Source: Flavobacterium ranwuense (GTDB lineage Bacteria > Bacteroidota > Bacteroidia > Flavobacteriales > Flavobacteriaceae). Taken from it: a DNA stretch of 64,000 nt. The stretch is from contig NZ_SMLH01000001.1 of assembly GCF_004349315.1 (NCBI RefSeq), positions 930,001 to 994,000 of the forward strand, read 5' to 3'. Below the pieces are notes generated by a model, which made no database searches, was not told the origin of the DNA, and saw nothing but the letters and a program-made list of their open reading frames with translations. Of the stretch, positions 44,873 to 53,853 are shown piece by piece (the first letter of the stretch is position 1; every line of letters starts with the position of its first letter). Made by a program: the position numbers and the translations under genes.

Positions 44873-47800
44873 ATGTTTAACCGTATTATTTTGTTTTTCC
44901 CTTTTCTCTTTTTTTTCACTAATTGTTCCAAAGAAAACCTAGAAAATAAAGATGGTTTATTCTCCAAATTAGACCCTTCAAATACCGGAATTGATTTTGT
45001 AAATGAAGTCAAGAATGGTACGGATATGAATATATTCAAATACAGAAATTTTTATAATGGCGGAGGTGTTGCAATTGGGGATGTTAACAATGACGGGCTT
45101 TCTGATGTATATTTTACTTCAAATCTTGGAGCCAACAAACTGTACTTAAATAAGGGGAATTTTAAATTCGAAGATATTTCTAAAAAAGCGGGTATCGAAG
45201 GAAACAAATCATGGTCAACGGGTGTTGTAATGGTGGATATAAATGGGGATGGATTACTCGATATTTATGTTTGTAACGCAGGGAATAATATTAACTCAAC
45301 AAGAAAAAGCCAACTTTTTATTAATAACGGTAACTTGACATTTACAGATAAAGCGGAACAATACAATCTTGCGGATACTGGTATCACGACACACGCCGCT
45401 TTTTTTGATTATGATAAAGATGGTGATTTAGATTGTTACATACTTAACAATAGTTTTATTCCGGTTAGTAGCCTGAACTATTCTAACAAAAGAACATTAA
45501 GAGATAAAGATTGGGATGTCCCTGATATTCTAAAAGGTGGTGGTGATAAACTACTGCGTAATGATAACGGAAAATTTAGCGATGTAAGCCAAGAAGCCGG
45601 TATTTATGGAAGTCTTATAGGGTTTGGACTTGGAGTAACTGTTGGAGATGTAAATGGTGATTTATATCCAGACATTTATATTTCAAATGACTTTTACGAA
45701 AGAGATTATTTATATATAAATAATAAAAATGGCACTTTTACCGAACAAATTCAAGGATGGGCATCACACATCAGTCAATCTTCTATGGGGGCTGATATGG
45801 CCGACATAAATAACGACGGGAAGGCAGATATATTTGTAACGGATATGTTACCGGAGCACGATGAACGTTTGAAAACTACCACAAATTTTGAAAACTATGA
45901 TTTATATCTTAGAAAAATAAATTTAGATTTTTTCAATCAATACATGCAAAATACTTTACAGCTTAATAATGGGAATAATCAATTTCTTGAAATAGCAAAT
46001 TATGCGGGCGTGGCTAAAACGGATTGGAGTTGGGGCGCTTTGATGTTTGATATGGATAATGACGGTTATAAAGATATTTATGTGTGTAATGGAATTTATA
46101 ACGACTTGACTAATCAAGACTTTGTTGATTTTTTTGCGAATGAATTTATGCAAAAAATGATTGTTACGGGCAAAAAGGAAGAAATAGAAACGATTATTAA
46201 TAAAATGCCAAGTACACCAATACCAAATTATGCTTTTAAAAATAACAAAAATCTAACCTTTACTAATGAAGCCCAAAAGTGGGGATTGGATACACCCAGT
46301 TTTTCAAATGGTGCCGCTTATGGGGATTTAGATAATGATGGGGATTTAGATCTGATTGTCAATAATGTCAATATGGAAGCCTTTGTGTATCGCAACAATT
46401 CTGAGAAAAATAAGAATAACCATTATGTAAAAGTAAAATTAAAAGGAGACAACCAGAATAAATTTGGAGTAGGAAGTGTTGTTCAATTATTTTCAGGTAA
46501 AGAAATTTTAAGACAAGAGTTAATTCCTTCTAGAGGTTTTCAATCTTCAATTGATTATGTGATGACTTTTGGAATTGGAATTAAAAAAATAGATTCTTTG
46601 CAGGTAATTTGGCCAAACGGTAAATTTCAAACGATTAAAAAAATAAAAAATAACTCTACGCTCAATTTAAATATTGCAGACGCAAAATCAAATTTTGCAC
46701 CAAAAAAAGAGAAATCTAAAGTATTGCTTTCGGAAAATAAAAATCAATTTTCAGTACACAAAGAAAATGATTACATAGATTTTGATTATGAAGGTCTGAT
46801 ATCAAAAGAACTCTCACAAGAAGGCCCATCACTTGCTGTTGCAGATATAAACGGTGACGGGAATGAGGATGTTTTTATAGGTGGAGCCAAAGGGCAAAGT
46901 GGGAAAATCTATTTGAATAATGGAAACGAAAATTATACAAGTACCAGTCAAAAAGATTTAGACAGCGATGCCAGTTATGAAGATACTGCGGCTCATTTTT
47001 TTGATGCTGATAACGATGGAGACCAAGATTTACTAGTTGGTTCTGGTGGAAACGAAAAAGCAGACCAGTCCAATTATAAGAATCGTTTGTATTTGAATAA
47101 CGGAAAAGGTGGTTTTGTCAAAAGCAAAATCAATATTCCTACAACCAACAATAACGTTTCGGTAATTGCTTCAAATGATTTTGATGCGGATGGAGATATT
47201 GATGTGTTCATCGGAAGCCGAAGCGTACCCGGTGTTTATGGAATTGATCCAAAACAATTGTTATTAGAAAATGATGGTAAAGGAAATTTCACTAATGTAA
47301 CCGATAAGAAAGCGTTCAAATTGAATGAAGTAGGGATGATTACGGATGCTGCTTGGGAAGATATTGATAATGACGGTAAAAAAGACTTGATTGTTGTGGG
47401 AGATTGGATGTCGCCAAGAATATTCAAAAATACAGGCAGACGTTTAGCGGATTATAAATCTAATCTTACGGATTATAAAGGTTTTTGGAATGCAATCAGC
47501 TGTGTGGATTTGAATAATGATGGCAAAAAAGATTTAGTGCTTGGAAACAAAGGAACTAACACTCCATATAAAGCATCAAGTACTAATCCGATGCGATTGT
47601 TTATAAATGATTTTGATAATAACGGTACTATTGAGCAAATCGCAACCCGTTCTATAGCTAATAAAGACATCCCAATTCATTTAAAACAGGAATTAGCCAA
47701 ACAGATTCCTTCTATCAAGAAGAAAAATTTGAGTTATGCAGATTATTCTAAAAAATCATTTCAGGATTTGTTTGCTCAAGATGTAGTTGGTAATTCCATA

Positions 47801-48190
47801 CAAAAAACGGTTACTATTCAGGAGAGTGTAGTTGCTTTTAATAAAGGAAATGGAAAATTTGATGTGAAAGTATTACCAAAAGAAGTTCAGTTTTCGGGTG
47901 TAAACACGATTTGCCCATTAGATGTGAATAAAGATGGGATTTTGGATCTGATTTTGGGTGGAAATCAATATGAATTCAAACCACAATTTTCAAGATTAGA
48001 TGCTAATTATGGAAGTGTCCTTTTAGGTTCCAGAAAAGGTGTTTTTTCATGGCTGCCTTACAATAAATCAGGATTTTTTATCAAAGGCGAGGTCAAACAT
48101 GTTGAAACAATAAAAAATAAGAACAACACAATTTCCATAATAGCGGTTGTAAATGACGATACTCCTAAAATATTTAAAAGCCATGAATAA
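44873..48190 (+). CDS. FG-GAP/VCBS and ASPIC-UnbV repeat lipoprotein (paralogue 1)
   Basis: 1105 residues. Lipoprotein signal FFFTNC-SKEN (Cys19). Two seven-bladed-type propeller regions carry many calcium-binding DxNxDG loops (DVNNDGLSDVYF, DINGDGLLDIYV, DYDKDGDLDCYI, DMDNDGYKDIYV and more). Between them (about 525-600) is an ASPIC/UnbV module: GVGSVVQLFSGKEILRQ, SRGFQSSIDYV, KIDSLQVIWPNG. The second propeller occupies about 640-960, then a conserved C-terminal part. No catalytic residues are recognisable. Probably a surface protein for glycan or protein binding or a scaffold; function is unknown. Its stop overlaps the start of paralogue 2 by 8 bp. Confidence 0.9.
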   Translation: MFNRIILFFPFLFFFTNCSKENLENKDGLFSKLDPSNTGIDFVNEVKNGTDMNIFKYRNFYNGGGVAIGDVNNDGLSDVYFTSNLGANKLYLNKGNFKFEDISKKAGIEGNKSWSTGVVMVDINGDGLLDIYVCNAGNNINSTRKSQLFINNGNLTFTDKAEQYNLADTGITTHAAFFDYDKDGDLDCYILNNSFIPVSSLNYSNKRTLRDKDWDVPDILKGGGDKLLRNDNGKFSDVSQEAGIYGSLIGFGLGVTVGDVNGDLYPDIYISNDFYERDYLYINNKNGTFTEQIQGWASHISQSSMGADMADINNDGKADIFVTDMLPEHDERLKTTTNFENYDLYLRKINLDFFNQYMQNTLQLNNGNNQFLEIANYAGVAKTDWSWGALMFDMDNDGYKDIYVCNGIYNDLTNQDFVDFFANEFMQKMIVTGKKEEIETIINKMPSTPIPNYAFKNNKNLTFTNEAQKWGLDTPSFSNGAAYGDLDNDGDLDLIVNNVNMEAFVYRNNSEKNKNNHYVKVKLKGDNQNKFGVGSVVQLFSGKEILRQELIPSRGFQSSIDYVMTFGIGIKKIDSLQVIWPNGKFQTIKKIKNNSTLNLNIADAKSNFAPKKEKSKVLLSENKNQFSVHKENDYIDFDYEGLISKELSQEGPSLAVADINGDGNEDVFIGGAKGQSGKIYLNNGNENYTSTSQKDLDSDASYEDTAAHFFDADNDGDQDLLVGSGGNEKADQSNYKNRLYLNNGKGGFVKSKINIPTTNNNVSVIASNDFDADGDIDVFIGSRSVPGVYGIDPKQLLLENDGKGNFTNVTDKKAFKLNEVGMITDAAWEDIDNDGKKDLIVVGDWMSPRIFKNTGRRLADYKSNLTDYKGFWNAISCVDLNNDGKKDLVLGNKGTNTPYKASSTNPMRLFINDFDNNGTIEQIATRSIANKDIPIHLKQELAKQIPSIKKKNLSYADYSKKSFQDLFAQDVVGNSIQKTVTIQESVVAFNKGNGKFDVKVLPKEVQFSGVNTICPLDVNKDGILDLILGGNQYEFKPQFSRLDANYGSVLLGSRKGVFSWLPYNKSGFFIKGEVKHVETIKNKNNTISIIAVVNDDTPKIFKSHE

Positions 48191-51100
48191 TTTTTTTAGA
48201 ATAGGGCTGGCTTCATTGCTAATTGTTAGTTGTTCCAAGAAACAAGATCAATTATTTGAAAAACTATCTTCGGAAAAAAGTAATATTACTTTCAATAATC
48301 AGCTGGATCCCTCCAAGAATATCTCTATTTTAGATTATCTCTACTATTATAACGGAGGTGGTGTTGCGTTAGGAGATATCAATAATGATGGTTTGGTAGA
48401 TATTTATTTTACTTCTAATCAAGGAAAAAATAAATTATATTTAAATAAAGGGAAAAATAAATTTGAAGACATTTCAGTAAAAGCAGGTGTAGAGAGTCAA
48501 AGTGATTGGAATACAGGAACCGTAATGGCTGATGTAAATGGAGATGGGTATTTAGATATTTATGTTTGTGCCGTAGTTGGGATTAACGGTTTTGAAGGTC
48601 AAAATGAATTGTTTATTAATAATAAGGACAATACGTTTTCCGAAAGCGCGGCTGAATATGGATTAGATCTTGATAACTACAGTTCTTCAGCAGCTTTCTT
48701 AGATTATGATTTGGATGGGGATTTAGATATGTATTTATTGAATCATGCGGTTCACTCTGAAGCATCTTTTGGTAATGCCGATGTCAGAAATAAAAGAAGC
48801 TATGAGTGTGGGGATAAGTTATTCCAAAATGATAATGGAAAATTTGTTGATGTAAGTGAACAGGCTGGAATTTTTGGCGGTGCCAATGGCTATGGTTTAG
48901 GATTAGCGGTTTCCGATTTTAATTTAGATGGCTATCCTGATATTTATGTTGGGAATGATTTTCATGAAGATGATTATTACTATCTGAACAACGGTGATGG
49001 TACTTTTACAGAAAGTTTAAAACAATATTTTGGGCATACCAGTAGATTCTCAATGGGTGTTGATGTTGCGGATGTCAATCATGACGGATTTCCTGATATT
49101 ATGACTTTGGATATGCTACCTGAAGACGAAAAAGTTTTGAAATCCTCATTGGGGGATGACAACGTGCAAATGTTGAAATTCCGTACCGAAAAATTAGGGT
49201 ATCATTATCAGTACACCAGAAATATGTTGCAATTGAATCAAGGCGGAAATCATTTTACAGAAGTTGCTTTGTTGAGTGGTGTTGCAGCTACTGATTGGAG
49301 TTGGAGTACTTTATTTGGCGATTATGATCAAGATGGCGAGCAGGATATATTCGTTTCTAACGGAATTCCAAAACGTCCCAATGATTTGGATTACGTTAAA
49401 TATTATTCAAACGATCAAATAAAGACCAAAATTAGTACAACTAAATTGTTGGATAAAGAAGCGTTGAAGAAAATGCCAAAAGGCAATGTGTCTAATTATG
49501 TTTTTCAAGGTTCTAAAGATTTAATGTTTAAAAACAGATCGAACGATTGGATTGAAAATGACTCTATAATTTCTAACGGAAGCGGGTATGCTGATATTGA
49601 TAATGATGGAGATTTAGACGTAATTACGAATAATTTAAATAGTGTAGCATCAGTTTATATAAACACAACGGATAAAACTTCTAATTATTTAAAATTGAAA
49701 TTAAAGTTTACTGGGAAGAATACTTTTGGTATTGGAACCAAGATAATTTCGTATTCTAAAGGCAAAAAACAATTTAAAGAACTACAAACTACCAGAGGAT
49801 TTCAATCTTCGTCGGAGCCTGTTATACATTTTGGCTACGGAAAAATACGTAAAATAGATTCGTTAGTGGTTATTTGGCCGGACAAAACCTATCAAACATT
49901 GAAGAATGTGACTACCAATCAAACATTGACAATAAAACCAAATAGCAGCAGAAAGCTTTTTGATTACAATAAATTACACCCTGTAGTTATGCCTGTTTTC
50001 AAAAAGGTACCTACTAATTTAGGAATTGATTTTAAACACCAAGAAAATGATTTTATCGATTTTACAGCTCAAAAATTAATTCCTTATCAACGTTCTGATA
50101 GAGGTCCTGCAACTGCGATAGGGGATTTGAACGGAGATGGGAAAGAAGATATTTTCTTTGGTGGTGCTAAAGGGAAAGCCTCTCAAATTTATATTCAAAA
50201 TGCTAACGGTTTTTCTAAAAAAACGTATGAATCAATAGAAAAAGATTCTGTTTTTGAAGATGTATCAGCTGTAATTGGAGATTTTAATTCCGATAAAATA
50301 AATGATTTGTTTGTTGTTTCGGGTAATGGCGAAAATGCTCAAAATTTGCAAGACCGTTTGTATATTGGCAACCAATTAATAAATTCTAATTTTCCGGTAT
50401 TACGCCAAAATGCATCAGTTGTAAAGACTTTTGATTATGATAACGATGGAGATTTAGACTTTTTTATTGGCAATAATTCTGAATATAATCGCTTTGGTAG
50501 TTCGCCGGATTGTTATTTGTTAAATAATAATAAAGGAACATTTACTATTGTGCAGAATAAAACATTTGAAGCAATAGGAATGGTTACGGATGCTGTTTTT
50601 TCAGATTTTAATAAAGACGGAAAAATAGATTTAATTGTGGTTGGGGAATGGATGAAGCCTACTTTTTTTGCGAATATTAATGGTAAGTTTAAGGAAGTTA
50701 CAGCTACCATTTTGCCCGAAAAATTAAATGGTTTATATCAATCAATTATTCCCTTTGATATTGATACGGATGGTGATCAAGACTATTTGGTTGGTAATTG
50801 GGGATTGAATTCAAAATTCAAAGCTTCACAGGAGTTTCCGATGAAAATGTACTATGATGATTTTGATAAAAATGAAACTTTTGAAACTATTGTAGCAATA
50901 GAGAAAAAAGGGAATTATTACACCACATTGGGACTGGACGAATTAGCAGAACAATTCAGTGGAATGGTAAAAAAGAAATTCCACACTTACAAATCATTTG
51001 CTGGAAAAACACTGGAAGAGATTTTTGATCCAAAGATGCTCGAAAAAGCAAAATTATATGAAGTGCACAATTTGAAATCGGGGTATTTAAGAAATGACAA

Positions 51101-51437
51101 AGGAAAATTCACTTTTGTGCCTTTTTCAAATAAAATGCAAGTGGCACCAATTACGAGTTTTGTGAAATCTAATTTTGATTCAGATTCGAAAGAGGAAGTT
51201 TTTGCAGCAGGAAATTATTTTGGGGTTTCTCCTTATCACAGTAGATTTGACGGTTTCTCCGGAGCTTTAATTAAAAATGAAAAAACAATATTTTTAGGAA
51301 ATCAAATTGGGATTAATTTGACCCAAAAGGCAGTCAGACACTTAAATGTTATTAATTTCAAGGGTAAAAAATATTTGTTGATTACCATAAATAATAAAGA
51401 AGCGGAGTTGTATGAAATGCCCTCAATAAAGCAATAA
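48183..51437 (+). CDS. FG-GAP/VCBS and ASPIC-UnbV repeat lipoprotein (paralogue 2)
   Basis: 1084 residues from ATG 48183, giving a lipoprotein signal MNNFFRIGLASLLIVSC-SKK; the frame reaches back to 48153 but that start would bury the signal. Same architecture as the preceding protein: calcium loops (DINNDGLVDIYF, DVNGDGYLDIYV, DYDLDGDLDMYL), ASPIC module about 510-580 (TTRGFQSSSEPVIHFGYG, KIDSLVVIWPD), and a second propeller with DYDNDGDLDFFIG. The two share order and length and are clearly a tandem duplication, with divergence throughout. Overlap of 8 bp with paralogue 1 suggests coupled translation and a stoichiometric pair. Confidence 0.9.
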   Translation: MNNFFRIGLASLLIVSCSKKQDQLFEKLSSEKSNITFNNQLDPSKNISILDYLYYYNGGGVALGDINNDGLVDIYFTSNQGKNKLYLNKGKNKFEDISVKAGVESQSDWNTGTVMADVNGDGYLDIYVCAVVGINGFEGQNELFINNKDNTFSESAAEYGLDLDNYSSSAAFLDYDLDGDLDMYLLNHAVHSEASFGNADVRNKRSYECGDKLFQNDNGKFVDVSEQAGIFGGANGYGLGLAVSDFNLDGYPDIYVGNDFHEDDYYYLNNGDGTFTESLKQYFGHTSRFSMGVDVADVNHDGFPDIMTLDMLPEDEKVLKSSLGDDNVQMLKFRTEKLGYHYQYTRNMLQLNQGGNHFTEVALLSGVAATDWSWSTLFGDYDQDGEQDIFVSNGIPKRPNDLDYVKYYSNDQIKTKISTTKLLDKEALKKMPKGNVSNYVFQGSKDLMFKNRSNDWIENDSIISNGSGYADIDNDGDLDVITNNLNSVASVYINTTDKTSNYLKLKLKFTGKNTFGIGTKIISYSKGKKQFKELQTTRGFQSSSEPVIHFGYGKIRKIDSLVVIWPDKTYQTLKNVTTNQTLTIKPNSSRKLFDYNKLHPVVMPVFKKVPTNLGIDFKHQENDFIDFTAQKLIPYQRSDRGPATAIGDLNGDGKEDIFFGGAKGKASQIYIQNANGFSKKTYESIEKDSVFEDVSAVIGDFNSDKINDLFVVSGNGENAQNLQDRLYIGNQLINSNFPVLRQNASVVKTFDYDNDGDLDFFIGNNSEYNRFGSSPDCYLLNNNKGTFTIVQNKTFEAIGMVTDAVFSDFNKDGKIDLIVVGEWMKPTFFANINGKFKEVTATILPEKLNGLYQSIIPFDIDTDGDQDYLVGNWGLNSKFKASQEFPMKMYYDDFDKNETFETIVAIEKKGNYYTTLGLDELAEQFSGMVKKKFHTYKSFAGKTLEEIFDPKMLEKAKLYEVHNLKSGYLRNDKGKFTFVPFSNKMQVAPITSFVKSNFDSDSKEEVFAAGNYFGVSPYHSRFDGFSGALIKNEKTIFLGNQIGINLTQKAVRHLNVINFKGKKYLLITINNKEAELYEMPSIKQ

Positions 51438-51469
51438 TAGATTAAAAATAACATACAAATTAATTAAAA

Positions 51470-52795
51470 ATGAAAACGAAAATTATAAGTATTGCGGTGA
51501 TTTGCCTTCTTTTTATTTCGTGTAATAAGAATAAGTCTATCGTAGTTACTACAGATGATTATCATGCGGCAATAGATAATGTGACTCAAATTATGATTCA
51601 TGATATTTTTTCGCCACCCGTTGCCAGTAGAATTTTTGTCTATCCAAATATAGCGGCTTATGAAGTTATGGCACAAAACAGCAAAATCTATGTGAGTCTT
51701 CAAAAGCAATTGAATGGATTGGATTCTATACCAAAGTTAGATCCTAAAATAGGCGTAAATCAACCAGTAGCAGCGCTGATTGCGCATATGGAATTAAGCA
51801 AACAATTGGTTTTTTCAGAAGAAATAGTGGAGACGTTTAGAGATAGTTTGTATCAGAAATGGAGCGATGAAAATGAAGAAGAGTTTGAGGTTTCTAAAGA
51901 ATACGGACTAAAGGTGGCTGAGCGAATCAAGAAATGGATGGGAAAAGACAATTACAAACAAACCCGAACCATGTCTAAATTTTCTGTGCATGCCAGTCAA
52001 CCTGGAAGATGGCAGCCTACTCCGCCAGCCTATATGGATGCCATAGAACCGCATTGGGGCGAAATCAGAACGATGGTTCTTGACTCGGCATCACAGTTTA
52101 AACCCATACCGGCATTCCCTTTTTCTTTAGATAAAAAATCACCTTTTTTTAAAGAAGTACAAGAAGTGTATGATATCAGTAAAGAGATGGTTAAAAAAGG
52201 AGATAATTCAGAGGAAATTAAAATTGCTCAGTTTTGGGATTGTAATCCGTATGTTTCCGTAAGTCAGGGGCACATGATGTTTGCAAAAAAGAAGATTACC
52301 CCTGGAGGGCACTGGATGGGAATTGTGAAAATTGCAAGCAAAAAATCGAAAGCAGATTTTGCTAAAACAGTTTTTGCTTATACGAAAACTTCAATAGGGA
52401 TTTTTGAAGGATTTATCAGCTGTTGGGATGAAAAGTTTAAGAGCAATGTGGTGCGTCCGGAAACAGTAATCAATCAGAATATTGATGAAAACTGGAAACC
52501 TTTGTTGCAGACGCCTCCTTTTCCCGAATACACAAGTGGGCATTCAGTGGTTTCAATGTGCTCTTCTTCTATTTTGACATCTGTTTTTGGTGATAATTTT
52601 GCCTACACCGATGATACTGAATTGCAATTTGGATTGCCAAAAAGGAAATTTGCCTCTTTTGATGCTGCCGCCAAAGAAGCGGCGATGAGCCGTCTTTATG
52701 GAGGAATTCATTATAAAGCCGCAATTGTAAACGGGATTACGCTTGGCGAGAATATAGGAGATTTTATTGTTGTAAAATTAAAGATGATTAAATAG
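51470..52795 (+). CDS. Vanadium-dependent haloperoxidase / PAP2-like lipoprotein
   Basis: 441 residues. Lipoprotein signal ICLLFISC-NKNK. The vanadate/phosphate site motifs of the superfamily are present: VVRPETVIN, PEYTSGH with His358 as the axial/acid residue, and SRLYGGIHY with Arg408 and His414. Proteins of this group either bind vanadate and oxidise halides or act as acid phosphatases; the sequence alone does not decide. As a lipoprotein it works outside the cytoplasm. It follows the FG-GAP pair by 32 bp and precedes the SRPBCC gene by 2 bp. The same neighbourhood (SusC/D, FG-GAP-ASPIC, haloperoxidase) recurs in Bacteroidota as far as I recall. Confidence 0.87.
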   Translation: MKTKIISIAVICLLFISCNKNKSIVVTTDDYHAAIDNVTQIMIHDIFSPPVASRIFVYPNIAAYEVMAQNSKIYVSLQKQLNGLDSIPKLDPKIGVNQPVAALIAHMELSKQLVFSEEIVETFRDSLYQKWSDENEEEFEVSKEYGLKVAERIKKWMGKDNYKQTRTMSKFSVHASQPGRWQPTPPAYMDAIEPHWGEIRTMVLDSASQFKPIPAFPFSLDKKSPFFKEVQEVYDISKEMVKKGDNSEEIKIAQFWDCNPYVSVSQGHMMFAKKKITPGGHWMGIVKIASKKSKADFAKTVFAYTKTSIGIFEGFISCWDEKFKSNVVRPETVINQNIDENWKPLLQTPPFPEYTSGHSVVSMCSSSILTSVFGDNFAYTDDTELQFGLPKRKFASFDAAAKEAAMSRLYGGIHYKAAIVNGITLGENIGDFIVVKLKMIK

Positions 52796-52797
52796 TA

Positions 52798-53715
52798 ATG
52801 ACAGTCAAAAAAAAAATTATAATAGGTTTCAGTGCTTTTTTAGCGTTGCTTTTAGTTTGGTACCTGTTCATAAAGGAAACAGATTATTGTATATCGTTTA
52901 AAGTAAAAACAGCCACAGGAACCGTTTTTCAGGGAATTCAGGAATGGACAGCGGCTCAATTGTTAAAAGATAAAGAACATTATGTCATTTTGGAAAAGAG
53001 AAACTTTGACTTTATCAAACAAGAGATGAAAAAAGGAAATGTTCAAATGGAATATACTTGGAGCATTAAATCAACTAATGACTCAGTGACAACTGTTAGC
53101 GTTGGAATCAAAGATTTGAATTGCAGTTTGTACAATAAACTAACGGTACCATTTTTTAATACTGAATTTAAACAAGAACAAATCAGAAAAATAACTGATT
53201 TTAAGCAAGGATTAAGCGATCATTTGAAAAATTTTAAAGTCAAAATTGATGGGAAAGGTTCTTCAGAAGAAACATTTGTAGCATACATCAATTTAAAAAG
53301 TGTTTTACAGGAAAAAGCACAACATATGATTGCAAATGATGCGAGCATTACCGGATTTCTATTGAAAAACAAAATAGAAATTATTGGAAAACCGTATGTA
53401 GAAATTACAAAATGGGATTTAGATAAAGAGACCATCGATTTTAATTATTGTTTTCCAATTGATAAAAACACAAAAGTTATTGAAAATGAAGTTGTGAAAT
53501 TCAAGAAATTATCAGCCATCAAAGGATTGAAAGCTACTTATTACGGGAATTTCAGAACTTCTGACAGAGCTTGGTTTGCGTTGTTGGATTATGCCAAGAA
53601 GAAGGATTATAAATTAGAGAATAAACCATTAGAACATTTTCTTTCAAATCCTTTTAATGGAGGAGAAGAGCTACAATGGGAAACTAAAATAATCATCCCT
53701 TTTGCTTCAGAATAA
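52798..53715 (+). CDS. SRPBCC plus GyrI-like domain membrane-anchored protein
   Basis: 305 residues. One N-terminal transmembrane helix (about 5-25, IIIGFSAFLALLLVWYLFI), then an SRPBCC-like half (FKVKTATGTVFQGIQEW to about residue 140) and a C-terminal GyrI-like/effector-binding half (about 150-305, with EITKWDLDKETIDFNYCFPI, KGLKATYYGNFRTSDRAWFA and a closing WETKIIIPF). Both folds bind small hydrophobic ligands. Anchored by its helix, it is probably periplasmic. Two base pairs after the haloperoxidase gene, so it is likely a partner or a ligand-binding accessory. Function unknown. Confidence 0.8.
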   Translation: MTVKKKIIIGFSAFLALLLVWYLFIKETDYCISFKVKTATGTVFQGIQEWTAAQLLKDKEHYVILEKRNFDFIKQEMKKGNVQMEYTWSIKSTNDSVTTVSVGIKDLNCSLYNKLTVPFFNTEFKQEQIRKITDFKQGLSDHLKNFKVKIDGKGSSEETFVAYINLKSVLQEKAQHMIANDASITGFLLKNKIEIIGKPYVEITKWDLDKETIDFNYCFPIDKNTKVIENEVVKFKKLSAIKGLKATYYGNFRTSDRAWFALLDYAKKKDYKLENKPLEHFLSNPFNGGEELQWETKIIIPFASE

Positions 53716-53747
53716 AAAGATGTTTTTTTTTAGCAGTTTTAAATTTA

Positions 53748-53783
53748 TCGAAAACGTTTTCGGGTCTTCCGAAAACGTTTTTG
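53748..53783. promoter_or_regulatory. Paired LacI-type operators before the SLC45-transporter operon
   Basis: TCGAAAACGTTTTCGG (53748-53763) and TCCGAAAACGTTTTTG (53768-53783) have centres 21 bp apart, 70 bp before the transporter start codon. No consensus -7 box is seen after them, the nearest being TAATTTTA at 53818. Confidence 0.72.
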
Positions 53784-53853
53784 TTTATATTCTGTATACA
53801 ATTGGTAATATTAAAATTAATTTTAGAAATAATTAACGAATTAACCACCCAGA

